A stretch of DNA of 64,000 nucleotides from Betaproteobacteria bacterium (GTDB lineage Bacteria > Pseudomonadota > Gammaproteobacteria > Burkholderiales > SG8-41). Location of the stretch: NCBI GenBank assembly GCA_021732605.1, contig JAKFUS010000012.1, forward strand, positions 62,001-126,000, read 5' to 3'. Shown here one piece after another: positions 53,620 through 61,726 of the stretch; within the stretch, counting starts at the first letter, position 1, and each line of letters opens with the position of its first letter. The translations under genes and the position numbers were made by a program. The notes beneath the pieces were generated by a model. It was not told the origin of the DNA, did no database searches, and worked only from the letters and a program-made list of their open reading frames with translations.

Positions 53620-53970
53620 TTAGCGTAATTCGACGGTCTTGCTGCCGACAATGATGCGTTCGGCACGCATTTCCTCGGGCTTGCTGCGATTGGCATAACC
53701 AACCACCGTCACCGTGCTGCCGACCTTGAGGTCTGCCGGCGGCAGGCCACGAGAAGTCATCCGCGACGGCGGCGCCAGCACTGCAATCCAGGTTTTTTCC
53801 GGCGTGACCAGCTTGATATGGCCGTGCGGGTGTTCATAGCCGGACTCGGCGACGGTGCCGGTCAACTTCAGCTCCTTGGTGCTGTCGTATTCACTCCAGC
53901 CGTGATGCGCGGCCGCTGACAGGCTGAACGCCGCAAACAGTGTGAACAACAGGGTATTGATCCGGGACAT
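53620..53970 (-). CDS. DUF6152-family exported protein
   Basis: A 116-aa protein with a signal peptide, starting after cleavage with HHGWSEYDSTKELKLTGTV. It has an OB-like beta barrel (GHIKLVTPEKTWIAVLAPPSR, VGSTVTVVGYANR). A His-rich mature N-terminus may bind metal. The family commonly lies with membrane proteins like the next gene. Function unknown. Confidence 0.85.
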   Translation of the reverse strand: MSRINTLLFTLFAAFSLSAAAHHGWSEYDSTKELKLTGTVAESGYEHPHGHIKLVTPEKTWIAVLAPPSRMTSRGLPPADLKVGSTVTVVGYANRSKPEEMRAERIIVGSKTVELR

Positions 53971-54027
53971 GGTGGATCTCCTGGCAGATAGGTGGATTCC
54001 GGCGCGCTACTTTATACTTATTCCAAT

Positions 54028-54444
54028 ATGCGAGTCACGCGCAGCATCGTCATCGACGAATCCGAACTGGTTGAGCGATTCATCCACGCGTCCGGCCCTG
54101 GCGGCCAGAACGTGAACAAGGTTGCCACCGCGGTGGAACTGCGTTTCGATGTCATGCGTTCACGCGGGTTGTCTGACAGCGTGCGGGCACGCCTGGTTGC
54201 ACTCGCCGGGAAAAGACTGTCCGGCGACGGCATCCTGATCATTGCCGCGCAGCGCTTCCGCAGCCAGGCGCGTAACCGCGCCGATGCCCGCGCCCGGCTG
54301 GCCGCACTGATCGAGGCCGCCGCCACGCCGCCGAAGCTGCGGCGCGCCACCAAACCATCGCGTGCCGCAAAACGGCGGCGCCTCGACGACAAGCACCACA
54401 CCGGCAGCCGCAAGCGGGAACGCAGCGGCAGCGGCTGGGATTGA
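54028..54444 (+). CDS. arfB: Alternative ribosome-rescue factor (peptidyl-tRNA hydrolase) ArfB
   Basis: A 138-aa release-factor-like protein that frees peptides from stalled ribosomes. The GGQ motif (GPGGQNVNKV, Gly25-Gly26-Gln27) and the basic C-terminal tail for the mRNA channel (RAAKRRRLDDKHH) are present. Length matches the E. coli protein. The ATG at 54028 lies only nine bases after a TATACT (54013-54018), so the mRNA may be nearly leaderless. Confidence 0.93.
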   Translation: MRVTRSIVIDESELVERFIHASGPGGQNVNKVATAVELRFDVMRSRGLSDSVRARLVALAGKRLSGDGILIIAAQRFRSQARNRADARARLAALIEAAATPPKLRRATKPSRAAKRRRLDDKHHTGSRKRERSGSGWD

Positions 54445-54462
54445 CCCACTCTTGCCGCACAT

Positions 54463-54488
54463 AAATATTCAATAAAATCAAATATTTA
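54463..54488 (+). repeat. AT-rich interspersed motif, copy 10
   Basis: AAATATTCAATAAAATCAAA, then TATTTA: a variant of the motif at 8131 with one inserted base and two changes. It lies 18 bp after the arfB stop codon. Confidence 0.5.
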
Positions 54489-54644
54489 ATTAATTCCCGC
54501 CAACAAATACCGGATATAAAAAAGCAATGCGGGCCTGTTACACTTCGCAGGCCGCGGGAATAAAAACACCCGCAAATGCGTTTACGTAAAATGCGTGAAG
54601 ATTGTTTTGTTCGACTTTTTGTTCATCCAACGGGAGACCCATCA

Positions 54645-55103
54645 ATGAAACAGGTACTGCTTGCTGCAATCATCGGCACCTCTACCCTGCTCGCCAGCGG
54701 CCCTGCCGCAGCGCAAGTCAAACCGGAAGAAATCATCAAGTTCCGGCAGAGCGTCTACACCGTTATCGGCTGGCATGTGCGTCCGCTGGGTGGCATGGTC
54801 AAGGGCCAGATCCCGTACAACCAGGCCGAGTTCCTCCGCAACGCCGAAATCGTCGCCGACATGAGCAAGATCGCGCCGCATGCCTTCCCCGCCGGCTCTG
54901 ATACCGGAGCCACCACCCGCGCCAAACCGGAAATCTGGTCGGATGCCGCGGGCTTCAAAAAGGTGATGGACAACTTCCAGGCCGAAGCCGCCAAACTCGC
55001 TGAAGTTGCCAAGACTGCCACCTCGGTAGATCAAGTGCGTGGCCAGTTCGGCGCATTAGGTAAATCCTGTGGCGCCTGTCACGACAACTACAGAACCAAG
55101 TAA
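54645..55103 (+). CDS. Cytochrome c' (periplasmic)
   Basis: A 152-aa class II c-type cytochrome. GGGAG precedes the ATG, the signal peptide ends GPAAAQ, a four-helix region follows (IKFRQSVYTVIGWHVRPLG), and the heme motif CGACH is near the C-terminus (142-146). It binds NO or CO and is linked with nitrosative-stress tolerance. It is convergent with a cytochrome b561 gene, a frequent partner. Confidence 0.93.
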   Translation: MKQVLLAAIIGTSTLLASGPAAAQVKPEEIIKFRQSVYTVIGWHVRPLGGMVKGQIPYNQAEFLRNAEIVADMSKIAPHAFPAGSDTGATTRAKPEIWSDAAGFKKVMDNFQAEAAKLAEVAKTATSVDQVRGQFGALGKSCGACHDNYRTK

Positions 55104-55118
55104 TCCGCAGCAATCGTG

Positions 55119-55146
55119 AAAAAAGCCGCCCGCGGGCGGCTTTTTT
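55119..55146. terminator. Bidirectional terminator
   Basis: AAAAAAGCCGCC and GGCGGCTTTTTT form a 12-bp stem with a 4-nt loop, giving U tracts on both strands, between the convergent cytochrome genes. Confidence 0.92.
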
Positions 55147-55162
55147 CATGGCTACAGGCGGT

Positions 55163-55834
55163 TTAATAATTCACCAGAAACCAGACCCCCGCCGCGCAAA
55201 AGGCAAGCAGCACGATGGCAATACCGAGGCTGCGCATCGGCGCCGCAGCCACACCCGCCGGCAGGAGCTTGCGACCGGTGAACATCGGCTTGATCAGGTT
55301 TTCCGATTTGTAGATCAGGTAATACAAAACTGCGCCGACATGGACGACGATCAGCGCCAGCAACACGTTGAAATTGTACTTGTGGATGGTCGTCAGCCGG
55401 TCGCTCAATTCCTTGGATACATGTTTGAACAGCGGCCCCTCATTGATGATGTCGTCGTTGGCGAACAGCCCCGTGCCCGCCTGCGCCAGCACGCAGAGCA
55501 GGATCAGCACCACGCTGATGCCGCCCAGGGGATTGTGACCGGCGAATTTCGCCGCGGTGCGCGATGGCAGTGTCTTGATATAGCCGATCAACGCGCGCGG
55601 CCCGTAGATGAAATCGCTGAAGCGGGCATGGGTGCTGCCAACAAAGCCCCAGAGGATGCGGAACAGTACCAGCGTCAGAATCGTGTAACCCGAATACATG
55701 TGCCAGGTCATCCAGTCCATCTTGTTGGATAGCCATGAAAAAGCAATCAGCAGCACCAGCATCCAGTGAAATAGTCGCACCGGGATATCCCAAACCGGCA
55801 CCGCCGTGCTTCCCTCCTGCTGCGTTTGCGCCAT
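55163..55834 (-). CDS. Cytochrome b561-type membrane protein
   Basis: A 223-aa di-heme b-type cytochrome with four to five helices. Heme-ligand histidines are in VRLFHWMLVL, WHMYSGYTIL, TTIHKYNFN and LIVVHVGAVLYY. It carries electrons from the quinone pool to periplasmic acceptors. The convergent cytochrome c' gene makes that protein the likely partner. Confidence 0.9.
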   Translation of the reverse strand: MAQTQQEGSTAVPVWDIPVRLFHWMLVLLIAFSWLSNKMDWMTWHMYSGYTILTLVLFRILWGFVGSTHARFSDFIYGPRALIGYIKTLPSRTAAKFAGHNPLGGISVVLILLCVLAQAGTGLFANDDIINEGPLFKHVSKELSDRLTTIHKYNFNVLLALIVVHVGAVLYYLIYKSENLIKPMFTGRKLLPAGVAAAPMRSLGIAIVLLAFCAAGVWFLVNY

Positions 55835-55886
55835 GACGCGTCCCCTTAAACAGTCAATTGATCCGTAAACGGCTGCGGCAACCCTA

Positions 55887-58031
55887 TCACAGCACCACCA
55901 TCTCTTTCAGCGTCACGTAGTCCACCTTGCCCGAGCCGAGCAGAGGCAAGTCATCCACCTTGACCACACGCCGCGCCACCGCCAGATCCTGCGCGTTGAT
56001 CTGCCGCGCGGCCTGTTGCAGCGCGATGCGATCGAGCACCGGATCGGTAGTCAACAGCACCGTGCTTTCACCGGAACGTGTCATCTCGACCACCGCCGCG
56101 TGTTTGTATCCGGGTGAGGCGTGATAGGCGATGGATTCGACACGCTCCAGCGACACCATTTCACCGGCGATCTTGGCGAAACGCTTGACCCGGCCGTGCA
56201 CGGTGACGAAACCGTCCGCGTCGACACTGACCACGTCACCGGTGTTGTGCCAGCCGACGCCCACCTCGGATCGCGGTGCCTGCATCACACCCGGGGCGTC
56301 GTAAAAGAAATAACCCTGCATCAGGTTGGGGCCGCGCACGTGCAGCACACCGCCCTGAGTGATGCCCGGCACCGGCACGATGCGGTATTCCATGCCCGGC
56401 AGGAAGCGGCCGACGGTGCCGGCGCAGAAGGTCAGCGGCGCGTTGAAGGCCATCGCCGGCCCGCATTCGGTGGCGCCGTACCCTTCATGCACACGCAACC
56501 CGAATTTGGCAAACCACAGTTGCGTCACTTCCGGGTGCAGTTTTTCACCGCCGGAAATGACAAAACGCATGCGGTAGAAATCATAGGGATGGGCCTGCCG
56601 CGCGTAATTGCCGAGGAAGGTGCTGGTGCCGAAAATGTAGGTGCAGTCCCGGCTGTAGGCGTATTCCGGGATCACCCTGTAATGCAGCGGGTTGGTGTAG
56701 AGGAACAGCCTCGTGCCGGTCAGCAGCGGCATCAGCGTGCCGACAACGAGGCCGAAGATGTGGTACATCGGCAGCGCGTTCAGGTATTTATCATCCGGCC
56801 CGAAGTCGATCACCGCGCGCAACTGCGCCATCGCGGCAAGCATGCCGTCGTGCGACAGCGCCACACCCTTGGGCCGCGCCTCCGAACCCGAGGTGAACAG
56901 CACCACTGCAGTTGACGCCGGATCCTGCGCCGGCAATGCTTGAAGTGGCCGCAGCATCGCGTAGAGGATCCACAGCTTGTCGGACAGCGTCAGCGTTTCG
57001 CGCAAATCCTCAAGGTAAACAACGCGGCAGGCAGCCACGCCGGCAAGCAACGGCTCGAGCTTGGCCGCGGCAATGAAACTGCGCGAGGTGATGACGGTCC
57101 TGATCGTCGCCGCCACACAGGCGCCGCGCAATGATTCGATGCCGCTGGAATAGTTGAGCATCGCCGCCACCCGGCCGCGCGACACCAGACCGAAGACCAG
57201 GCACACCGTGGCGCCGAGATTGGGCAGCAGCACACCCACCCGCTCACCCGGCTCGGTGAATTTTGCGGTCAGCCGGCCCAGCGCCAGACTGCCTTTCAGC
57301 AGATCGGCATAAGTCCGCACCTGCCCCCGGACATCCTCAATGATGTGGTTGCGGCGGCCGTGCAGTGCAACCGCGCCCAGCAAGGCGCAGAACAGCGCCC
57401 GACGCGGCTCGGCATCGGCCATGGCCCGCTGCATCAGCGCCTGCAGTTCATCGTTCATGCGCCGCCGGCGGGTACCGGCAACTCCGCCGGCATCAGCGGA
57501 AGATATCGACACAGCGGGCCGTGAAAACTGCGCCGAGGGCTGGATCACCAGCGTCACCCGCTGCAGCCAGCGATGCGGCCAGCGCGCGCTGGTCACTGCC
57601 CAGCGCGTATGCAACATGCCCTGAATGCGCAGCGGAACAACATCTGCTTCGGCGCGCAAGGCCACCACGCCGGCAGCGCCATAGACCTTCATTGTGCTGC
57701 CGGTGGTGGTCGCCCGCTCCTGCGGGAACATCACCACCGGCCGCCCGGCACGCGCCTCACGCACCAGTCGTTTGATGGCATCGCCGCCGACGGCGGGTTC
57801 GGCGCAATCCGCGACACGCCGCACCAGCACGCCGATCCAGTGCTTTGCCAAGGTCTGCGGCAGCACGATCAGGGGATTGCCCGGCAGGAACAGTGCCGCC
57901 AGCAGCGGATCGAGCAGCGAATCGCAATTGGCCAGTACCAATGGCCGGCCGCGCGTCAACTGGCTGCCGTGTCCGGTGACCGACACCCGGAACAACATGC
58001 CCAGCAACAATTTCAGTAGGGTGCGCAGCAT
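55887..58031 (-). CDS. Aas-like fused acyltransferase/acyl-activating enzyme with inactive-looking acyltransferase domain
   Basis: A 714-aa protein co-linear with E. coli Aas (719 aa). Its PlsC-type N-terminal domain has lost two key motifs: the active-site NHxSxxD reads NCDSLLD (Cys36 for His36) and FPEGR reads FPQER (Gln104). The adenylating ligase domain looks intact (VLFTSGSEARPKG, YGATECGP, HNTGDVV, LPLLGSGKVD). It should activate fatty acids to acyl-ACP or acyl-CoA but not acylate lysophospholipid. It is divergent from rpfF, a place comparable to that of the acyl-CoA ligase RpfB in xanthomonads. Confidence 0.88.
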   Translation of the reverse strand: MLRTLLKLLLGMLFRVSVTGHGSQLTRGRPLVLANCDSLLDPLLAALFLPGNPLIVLPQTLAKHWIGVLVRRVADCAEPAVGGDAIKRLVREARAGRPVVMFPQERATTTGSTMKVYGAAGVVALRAEADVVPLRIQGMLHTRWAVTSARWPHRWLQRVTLVIQPSAQFSRPAVSISSADAGGVAGTRRRRMNDELQALMQRAMADAEPRRALFCALLGAVALHGRRNHIIEDVRGQVRTYADLLKGSLALGRLTAKFTEPGERVGVLLPNLGATVCLVFGLVSRGRVAAMLNYSSGIESLRGACVAATIRTVITSRSFIAAAKLEPLLAGVAACRVVYLEDLRETLTLSDKLWILYAMLRPLQALPAQDPASTAVVLFTSGSEARPKGVALSHDGMLAAMAQLRAVIDFGPDDKYLNALPMYHIFGLVVGTLMPLLTGTRLFLYTNPLHYRVIPEYAYSRDCTYIFGTSTFLGNYARQAHPYDFYRMRFVISGGEKLHPEVTQLWFAKFGLRVHEGYGATECGPAMAFNAPLTFCAGTVGRFLPGMEYRIVPVPGITQGGVLHVRGPNLMQGYFFYDAPGVMQAPRSEVGVGWHNTGDVVSVDADGFVTVHGRVKRFAKIAGEMVSLERVESIAYHASPGYKHAAVVEMTRSGESTVLLTTDPVLDRIALQQAARQINAQDLAVARRVVKVDDLPLLGSGKVDYVTLKEMVVL

Positions 58032-58251
58032 GTGCTGATCCGGGGCGATCTCCGAATGGTTCTGAATGATGTTGGAATCAGCGCATGGTTGTAACGGCTA
58101 GTCACGCAGTAGTCAAACATTCAGCCCAGTTCCGGATGCTTAGCCGCGGTATGGCATTTCCTGCCACCACGACCCGCATGACACTGGAATCACGCAATAA
58201 ATACTCCATCTTGGGCCAAACCTGCCAATTCCCCGCTATCTAGCGATTGCA

Positions 58252-58275
58252 ACTTATTGTTTTTATTGGTATTTT
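58252..58275 (-). repeat. AT-rich interspersed motif, copy 11
   Basis: On the minus strand it reads AAATACCAATAAAAACAA, one base different from the copy at 971 over 18 bases. Confidence 0.6.
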
Positions 58276-58336
58276 TTAAAACCTCTCATTTTGTTAGATT
58301 TGCCTGCCGCCACTTCCTGCTCTCTAATTCCATTCA

Positions 58337-58355
58337 TGGAAGCGAACGACTTCCA
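58337..58355. promoter_or_regulatory. 19-bp dyad upstream of rpfF, candidate operator
   Basis: TGGAAG-7-CTTCCA, a perfect 6-bp inverted repeat, 42 bp before the rpfF start codon. The size fits operators of MerR-type regulators, and the gene for a MerR-domain protein lies after rpfF. Direct proof is lacking. Confidence 0.4.
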
Positions 58356-58397
58356 CTCACTTATTAATCGACTCAATAACCACAGGGAATCGCCATC

Positions 58398-59324
58398 ATG
58401 GAAATGCAAGTACCTGCCGCAGTAATCGACGTCCACCACGCCGTCGTCCGCCCGGTGTTCCACGCCGACACCGAGTTCCGCTTCTCACCGCAACTGCACG
58501 CGCACTTCGACCGGCCCACTCGCGCCCTGTGGTCACGCTGGACCGCCGCACCGCGGCCCTGCTTCAACCAGGGCCTGCTCTCCGACATTGACGCCTATTA
58601 CAATTTCCTCGCTGACAGCGACGGGCAGATCGACTGCGGTGACACCACTGAAACCATCGAATATGTGATCCTCGCCTCCGGCATGCCCGGTGTCTTCAAC
58701 CTCGGTGGCGACCTCGACCTGTTCCGCCAGAAAATCGAGCGCCGCGACCGTGCTTCGCTGTCCGCCTACGGCCGTGCCTGCATCGACGTGCTGTATCGCA
58801 ATTACATCGGCCACGGCCTGCCGGTCACCACCGTGTCGCTGGTGCAGGGAGAATGTCTGGGCGGCGGTTTCGAAGCCGCGTTATCGAGCGACGTCATCGT
58901 CGCCGAAAAAAGCTCGCGCTTCGGTTTCCCGGAAATCCTGTTCAACCTGTTCCCGGGCATGGGCGCGTACTCCTTCCTCGACCGCAAGGTCGGGCAGCGC
59001 ACCGCGGAAGCCATCATCTCTTCCGGCAAGATCTACAGCGCCGAAGAAATGCGCGATCTGGGCGTCATCGACGTCGTGGCGGAAGACGGCGCGGGTGAGG
59101 CCGCGGTCAACGCACTGATCAAGCAGCGCAGCCGTTCCCGCAACGGCATGGCCGCTCTGGCCGCCGTGCGCCGTCGGGTGCATCAGATCACCTATGACGA
59201 GCTGCTGGACGTGGTCGGGGTCTGGGTCGAAGCCGCACTGCGTCTGACCACGCGTGACCTGAAGCTGATGCAGCGGCTGGTGTCCCGGCAAAACGGCCTG
59301 CAGGAGCCTGCAGTTGTCCACTGA
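58398..59324 (+). CDS. rpfF: RpfF-family DSF (diffusible signal factor) synthase
   Basis: A 308-aa crotonase-fold enzyme that makes cis-2-unsaturated fatty acid signals from acyl-ACP by dehydration and thioester cleavage. RpfF hallmarks are VFNLGGDLDLF, LVQGECLGGGFEAALSS and GFPEILFNLFPGMGAYSF. The two catalytic glutamates are present as Glu159 and Glu179, 20 apart as in Xanthomonas RpfF (Glu141, Glu161). The C-terminal IWVD-type helix (VVGVWVEAALRL) also matches RpfF rather than general enoyl-CoA hydratases. A likely receptor gene follows. Confidence 0.92.
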   Translation: MEMQVPAAVIDVHHAVVRPVFHADTEFRFSPQLHAHFDRPTRALWSRWTAAPRPCFNQGLLSDIDAYYNFLADSDGQIDCGDTTETIEYVILASGMPGVFNLGGDLDLFRQKIERRDRASLSAYGRACIDVLYRNYIGHGLPVTTVSLVQGECLGGGFEAALSSDVIVAEKSSRFGFPEILFNLFPGMGAYSFLDRKVGQRTAEAIISSGKIYSAEEMRDLGVIDVVAEDGAGEAAVNALIKQRSRSRNGMAALAAVRRRVHQITYDELLDVVGVWVEAALRLTTRDLKLMQRLVSRQNGLQEPAVVH

Positions 59325-59454
59325 GGTCGTTGGTTAGTCCTAAAAACCGGAAAATCGCGTGAAAAAACATCAACAGCCGGGGCCTGCCAATCAAGGCTCT
59401 GCTAGACTGCCCGTCAAACAGTTTTTGTCCCCCGGAAGACCCGAGACCGAGCGC

Positions 59455-61389
59455 ATGTCCGATCAGGATCATTACACCATCGAGCAGACCTCGCAGTTGC
59501 TCGGCATCTCGGCGCCGAAACTGCGGCGCTGGGATGAACAGGGCATCCTCGGCGCACAACGCACCGAGGGCGGCCACCGCCGTTACCCGAAGGAAGTGAT
59601 CGACCGCCTGATCCTCGCCAACGGCGGCGCATTTGCCGAAAAAAACTCGCGCGAACTGGCCAGCATCAAGAAAACACTCGCTGAAAAACGCCGGATCATC
59701 CAGTTGCTGATCGAAAGCGAGGGCCGTTACCGCGACCTCGTCGAAACCTCGCATGACCTGATCTGGCAGACCGATACCGAAGGACGCTTTACCTACCTCA
59801 ATGCCGCGGCCCACGAAATTTTCGGGCTGGCGCCGCGTGACCTGATCGGGCGCTGCTTTTTCAGTTTCGAGACCAACGGCGCGCATGTGCCCAACCGCCG
59901 CTTCCTGTCGGCATTGCGCCGCAGCGGCGAGGTGCAGAACCATGTGACCCACTTGAGCACCGCACGCGGCGAGGATCGCTGGATTGGCATCAACGCACGG
60001 ATCACCCGCGATGAAATGGGTGAAATGCTCGGTATCCGCGGCACTGCCCGCGACGTCACCGAACAGCACCTGTCGAGCCGCCGCGCTGAACACGTCGCCT
60101 TGCATGATGCACTGACCGACCTGCCCAACCGCGGCGCGCTGCAGCGTGAGGTCGAAGCCGCGCTGCTGACCGGTCAGGCCGGCGCGATCGTGATGATCGA
60201 CATGGACCATTTCAAACGCATCAACACGGTGTTCGGCCACGGCGCCGGAGACCAGCTGGTGCTCGGCCTGTCCGGGGTTCTGCGCAGCGTTGCCCGCGAC
60301 CGCAAAGGCGAATTATTTCGCGTCGGCGAAGACCAGTTCGTGCTGCATCTGCCAGAATCGCGCCGTGAAGACGCGCAGGTCGCTTCAGCCATCGCGCTGG
60401 ACGCGGTACAGAACTACCGTCTCGAAACCGCGCACAACCGCGTGGTATCCAACATCACTGCTTCGATCGGCGTGGCGCTGCATCCGCTGCACGGCGACAA
60501 CTGGACAACCCTGCTCGCCGCAATGGATGCCGCAACCCACCAGGCCAAGGATCAGGGACGCAACCGCGTCGCACTGTTCAACCCCGCATCGGACTCGTTG
60601 CGCGCCAATCATCGCCGCACCCAGTGGTCACGACTGATCACCGAAGCGCTGGAGCAGGACGAAATTGCGCTGTATGTGCAGCCGGCCGTGGAACTGCGCA
60701 CCGGTATTGCGATGCACCACGAAATTTTCATGCGCATCCGCGATGAGCACGGTGCATGGGCCGAAGCGCGGCAGTTCATGGGCAGTGCAGAATCCATGGG
60801 TTATGCACCGGCACTGGATCAGCGCGTGCTGACCCGGGTGCTGACCCATATCCACGAAAACAGCCATCTGCCGCGCCAGCGTTATTCGCTCAACCTCTCG
60901 GCAGCGTCGATTTCCGACAACGCCTGGGTCCGCGAACTGGTCGACATTGTAAAAACTTCGGATGTGCCGGGTGAACGCCTGGTGTTCGAGGTCACCGAAA
61001 AATCGGCGATGGAAAACATTGATGCCACGGCGGCCTTCATCGACCAGTTGCGCCCGCTGGGTGCGCGTTTCGCGCTGGACGATTTCGGCACCGGCTTCAG
61101 CTCGTTTTATTATCTGAAGCGCTTCGAGGTCGATTACCTGAAAATTCACAAAAGCTTCACCCAGGATCTGCATGACAACGCGGAAAGCCGGGTATTCGTC
61201 AAAGCGGTCAACGGTCTCGCCCGCGATCTGAAACGGCAGGTGGTGGCCAAAGGCGTCGAAAACGCGGAATCCTTGAAACTGCTGAAGGATGCGGGAACAC
61301 TCTACGCGCAGGGCAAATTCCTGCAGCCGGTGACCCGGCTCGGCGAGGTCAGCACAGCCACCCGTACGCGCAACAAAAAACGCGCCTGA
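59455..61389 (+). CDS. MerR-HTH/PAS/GGDEF/EAL fusion, candidate DSF receptor and transcription factor
   Basis: A 644-aa protein. Domains in order: MerR-type helix-turn-helix (7-50), helical linker (60-90), PAS (90-205), GGDEF-like (215-375) and EAL-like (390-630). The GGDEF motif is GEDQF (291-295). In the EAL domain EAL reads EIF (423-425), LKID reads LKIH (His565) and AEGVE reads AKGVE (Lys599), while DDFGTG (542-547) is kept. Diguanylate cyclase and phosphodiesterase activity are therefore doubtful; ligand-controlled DNA binding is more likely. The start at 59455 puts the HTH at the N-terminus. It lies 130 bp after rpfF, recalling the rpfF-rpfR (PAS-GGDEF-EAL) pair. Confidence 0.87.
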   Translation: MSDQDHYTIEQTSQLLGISAPKLRRWDEQGILGAQRTEGGHRRYPKEVIDRLILANGGAFAEKNSRELASIKKTLAEKRRIIQLLIESEGRYRDLVETSHDLIWQTDTEGRFTYLNAAAHEIFGLAPRDLIGRCFFSFETNGAHVPNRRFLSALRRSGEVQNHVTHLSTARGEDRWIGINARITRDEMGEMLGIRGTARDVTEQHLSSRRAEHVALHDALTDLPNRGALQREVEAALLTGQAGAIVMIDMDHFKRINTVFGHGAGDQLVLGLSGVLRSVARDRKGELFRVGEDQFVLHLPESRREDAQVASAIALDAVQNYRLETAHNRVVSNITASIGVALHPLHGDNWTTLLAAMDAATHQAKDQGRNRVALFNPASDSLRANHRRTQWSRLITEALEQDEIALYVQPAVELRTGIAMHHEIFMRIRDEHGAWAEARQFMGSAESMGYAPALDQRVLTRVLTHIHENSHLPRQRYSLNLSAASISDNAWVRELVDIVKTSDVPGERLVFEVTEKSAMENIDATAAFIDQLRPLGARFALDDFGTGFSSFYYLKRFEVDYLKIHKSFTQDLHDNAESRVFVKAVNGLARDLKRQVVAKGVENAESLKLLKDAGTLYAQGKFLQPVTRLGEVSTATRTRNKKRA

Positions 61390-61402
61390 AACAGCCCTCC
61401 GC

Positions 61403-61702
61403 TTACAGTCCCGGCTTGCGCCAGAGATATCGCCAGACAAAACCGGGATAGGCGAACACCAAAAACAGGCAGGCGGTGATCGCGTAAAACTCCCAGCGCT
61501 GGGGATGCACCTGGCCGATACGGCTTTCCATCAGCCAGGCCACGCCGCCGGCGATGGCATACAGCACGATCAATTCCAGCAGCCGCCAGCCCAGGGCTTT
61601 ATTACCGTCGGTGCGTTTGACGAAAAAAATACGCTCGGTGAAAAACGGCAGGTTGGCGAATACCAGTGCCAGCAGCAGGAGCGCCGCGGTGCTCCAGTCC
61701 AT
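61403..61702 (-). CDS. DUF2818-family membrane protein
   Basis: A 99-aa protein with about three transmembrane helices, matching the small DUF2818 family (FANLPFFTERIFF, ALGWRLLELIVLYAI). In betaproteobacteria it commonly follows nuoN, as here (24-bp gap). A role with complex I is likely by position but unproven. Confidence 0.9.
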   Translation of the reverse strand: MDWSTAALLLLALVFANLPFFTERIFFVKRTDGNKALGWRLLELIVLYAIAGGVAWLMESRIGQVHPQRWEFYAITACLFLVFAYPGFVWRYLWRKPGL

Positions 61703-61726
61703 GAAAGTCGGGGCCTGAATCCGCGC

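Larger units (their letters stand above)
58032..58397. other. Divergent intergenic region of the DSF-type locus
   Basis: A 366-bp region between the Aas-like gene and rpfF. It holds an AT-rich motif copy (58252-58275) and a 19-bp dyad (58337-58355). The rpfF ribosome-binding site is AGGGA about nine bases before the ATG. No clear -35/-10 pair was found, and there is no coding frame. Confidence 0.65.

Noticed and set aside
58398-59324. RpfF considered as an ordinary enoyl-CoA hydratase
   Set aside because: The GGDLDLF and FPGMGAYSF motifs, the pair of glutamates 20 apart and the C-terminal helix all match RpfF rather than FadB/PaaF-type crotonases.
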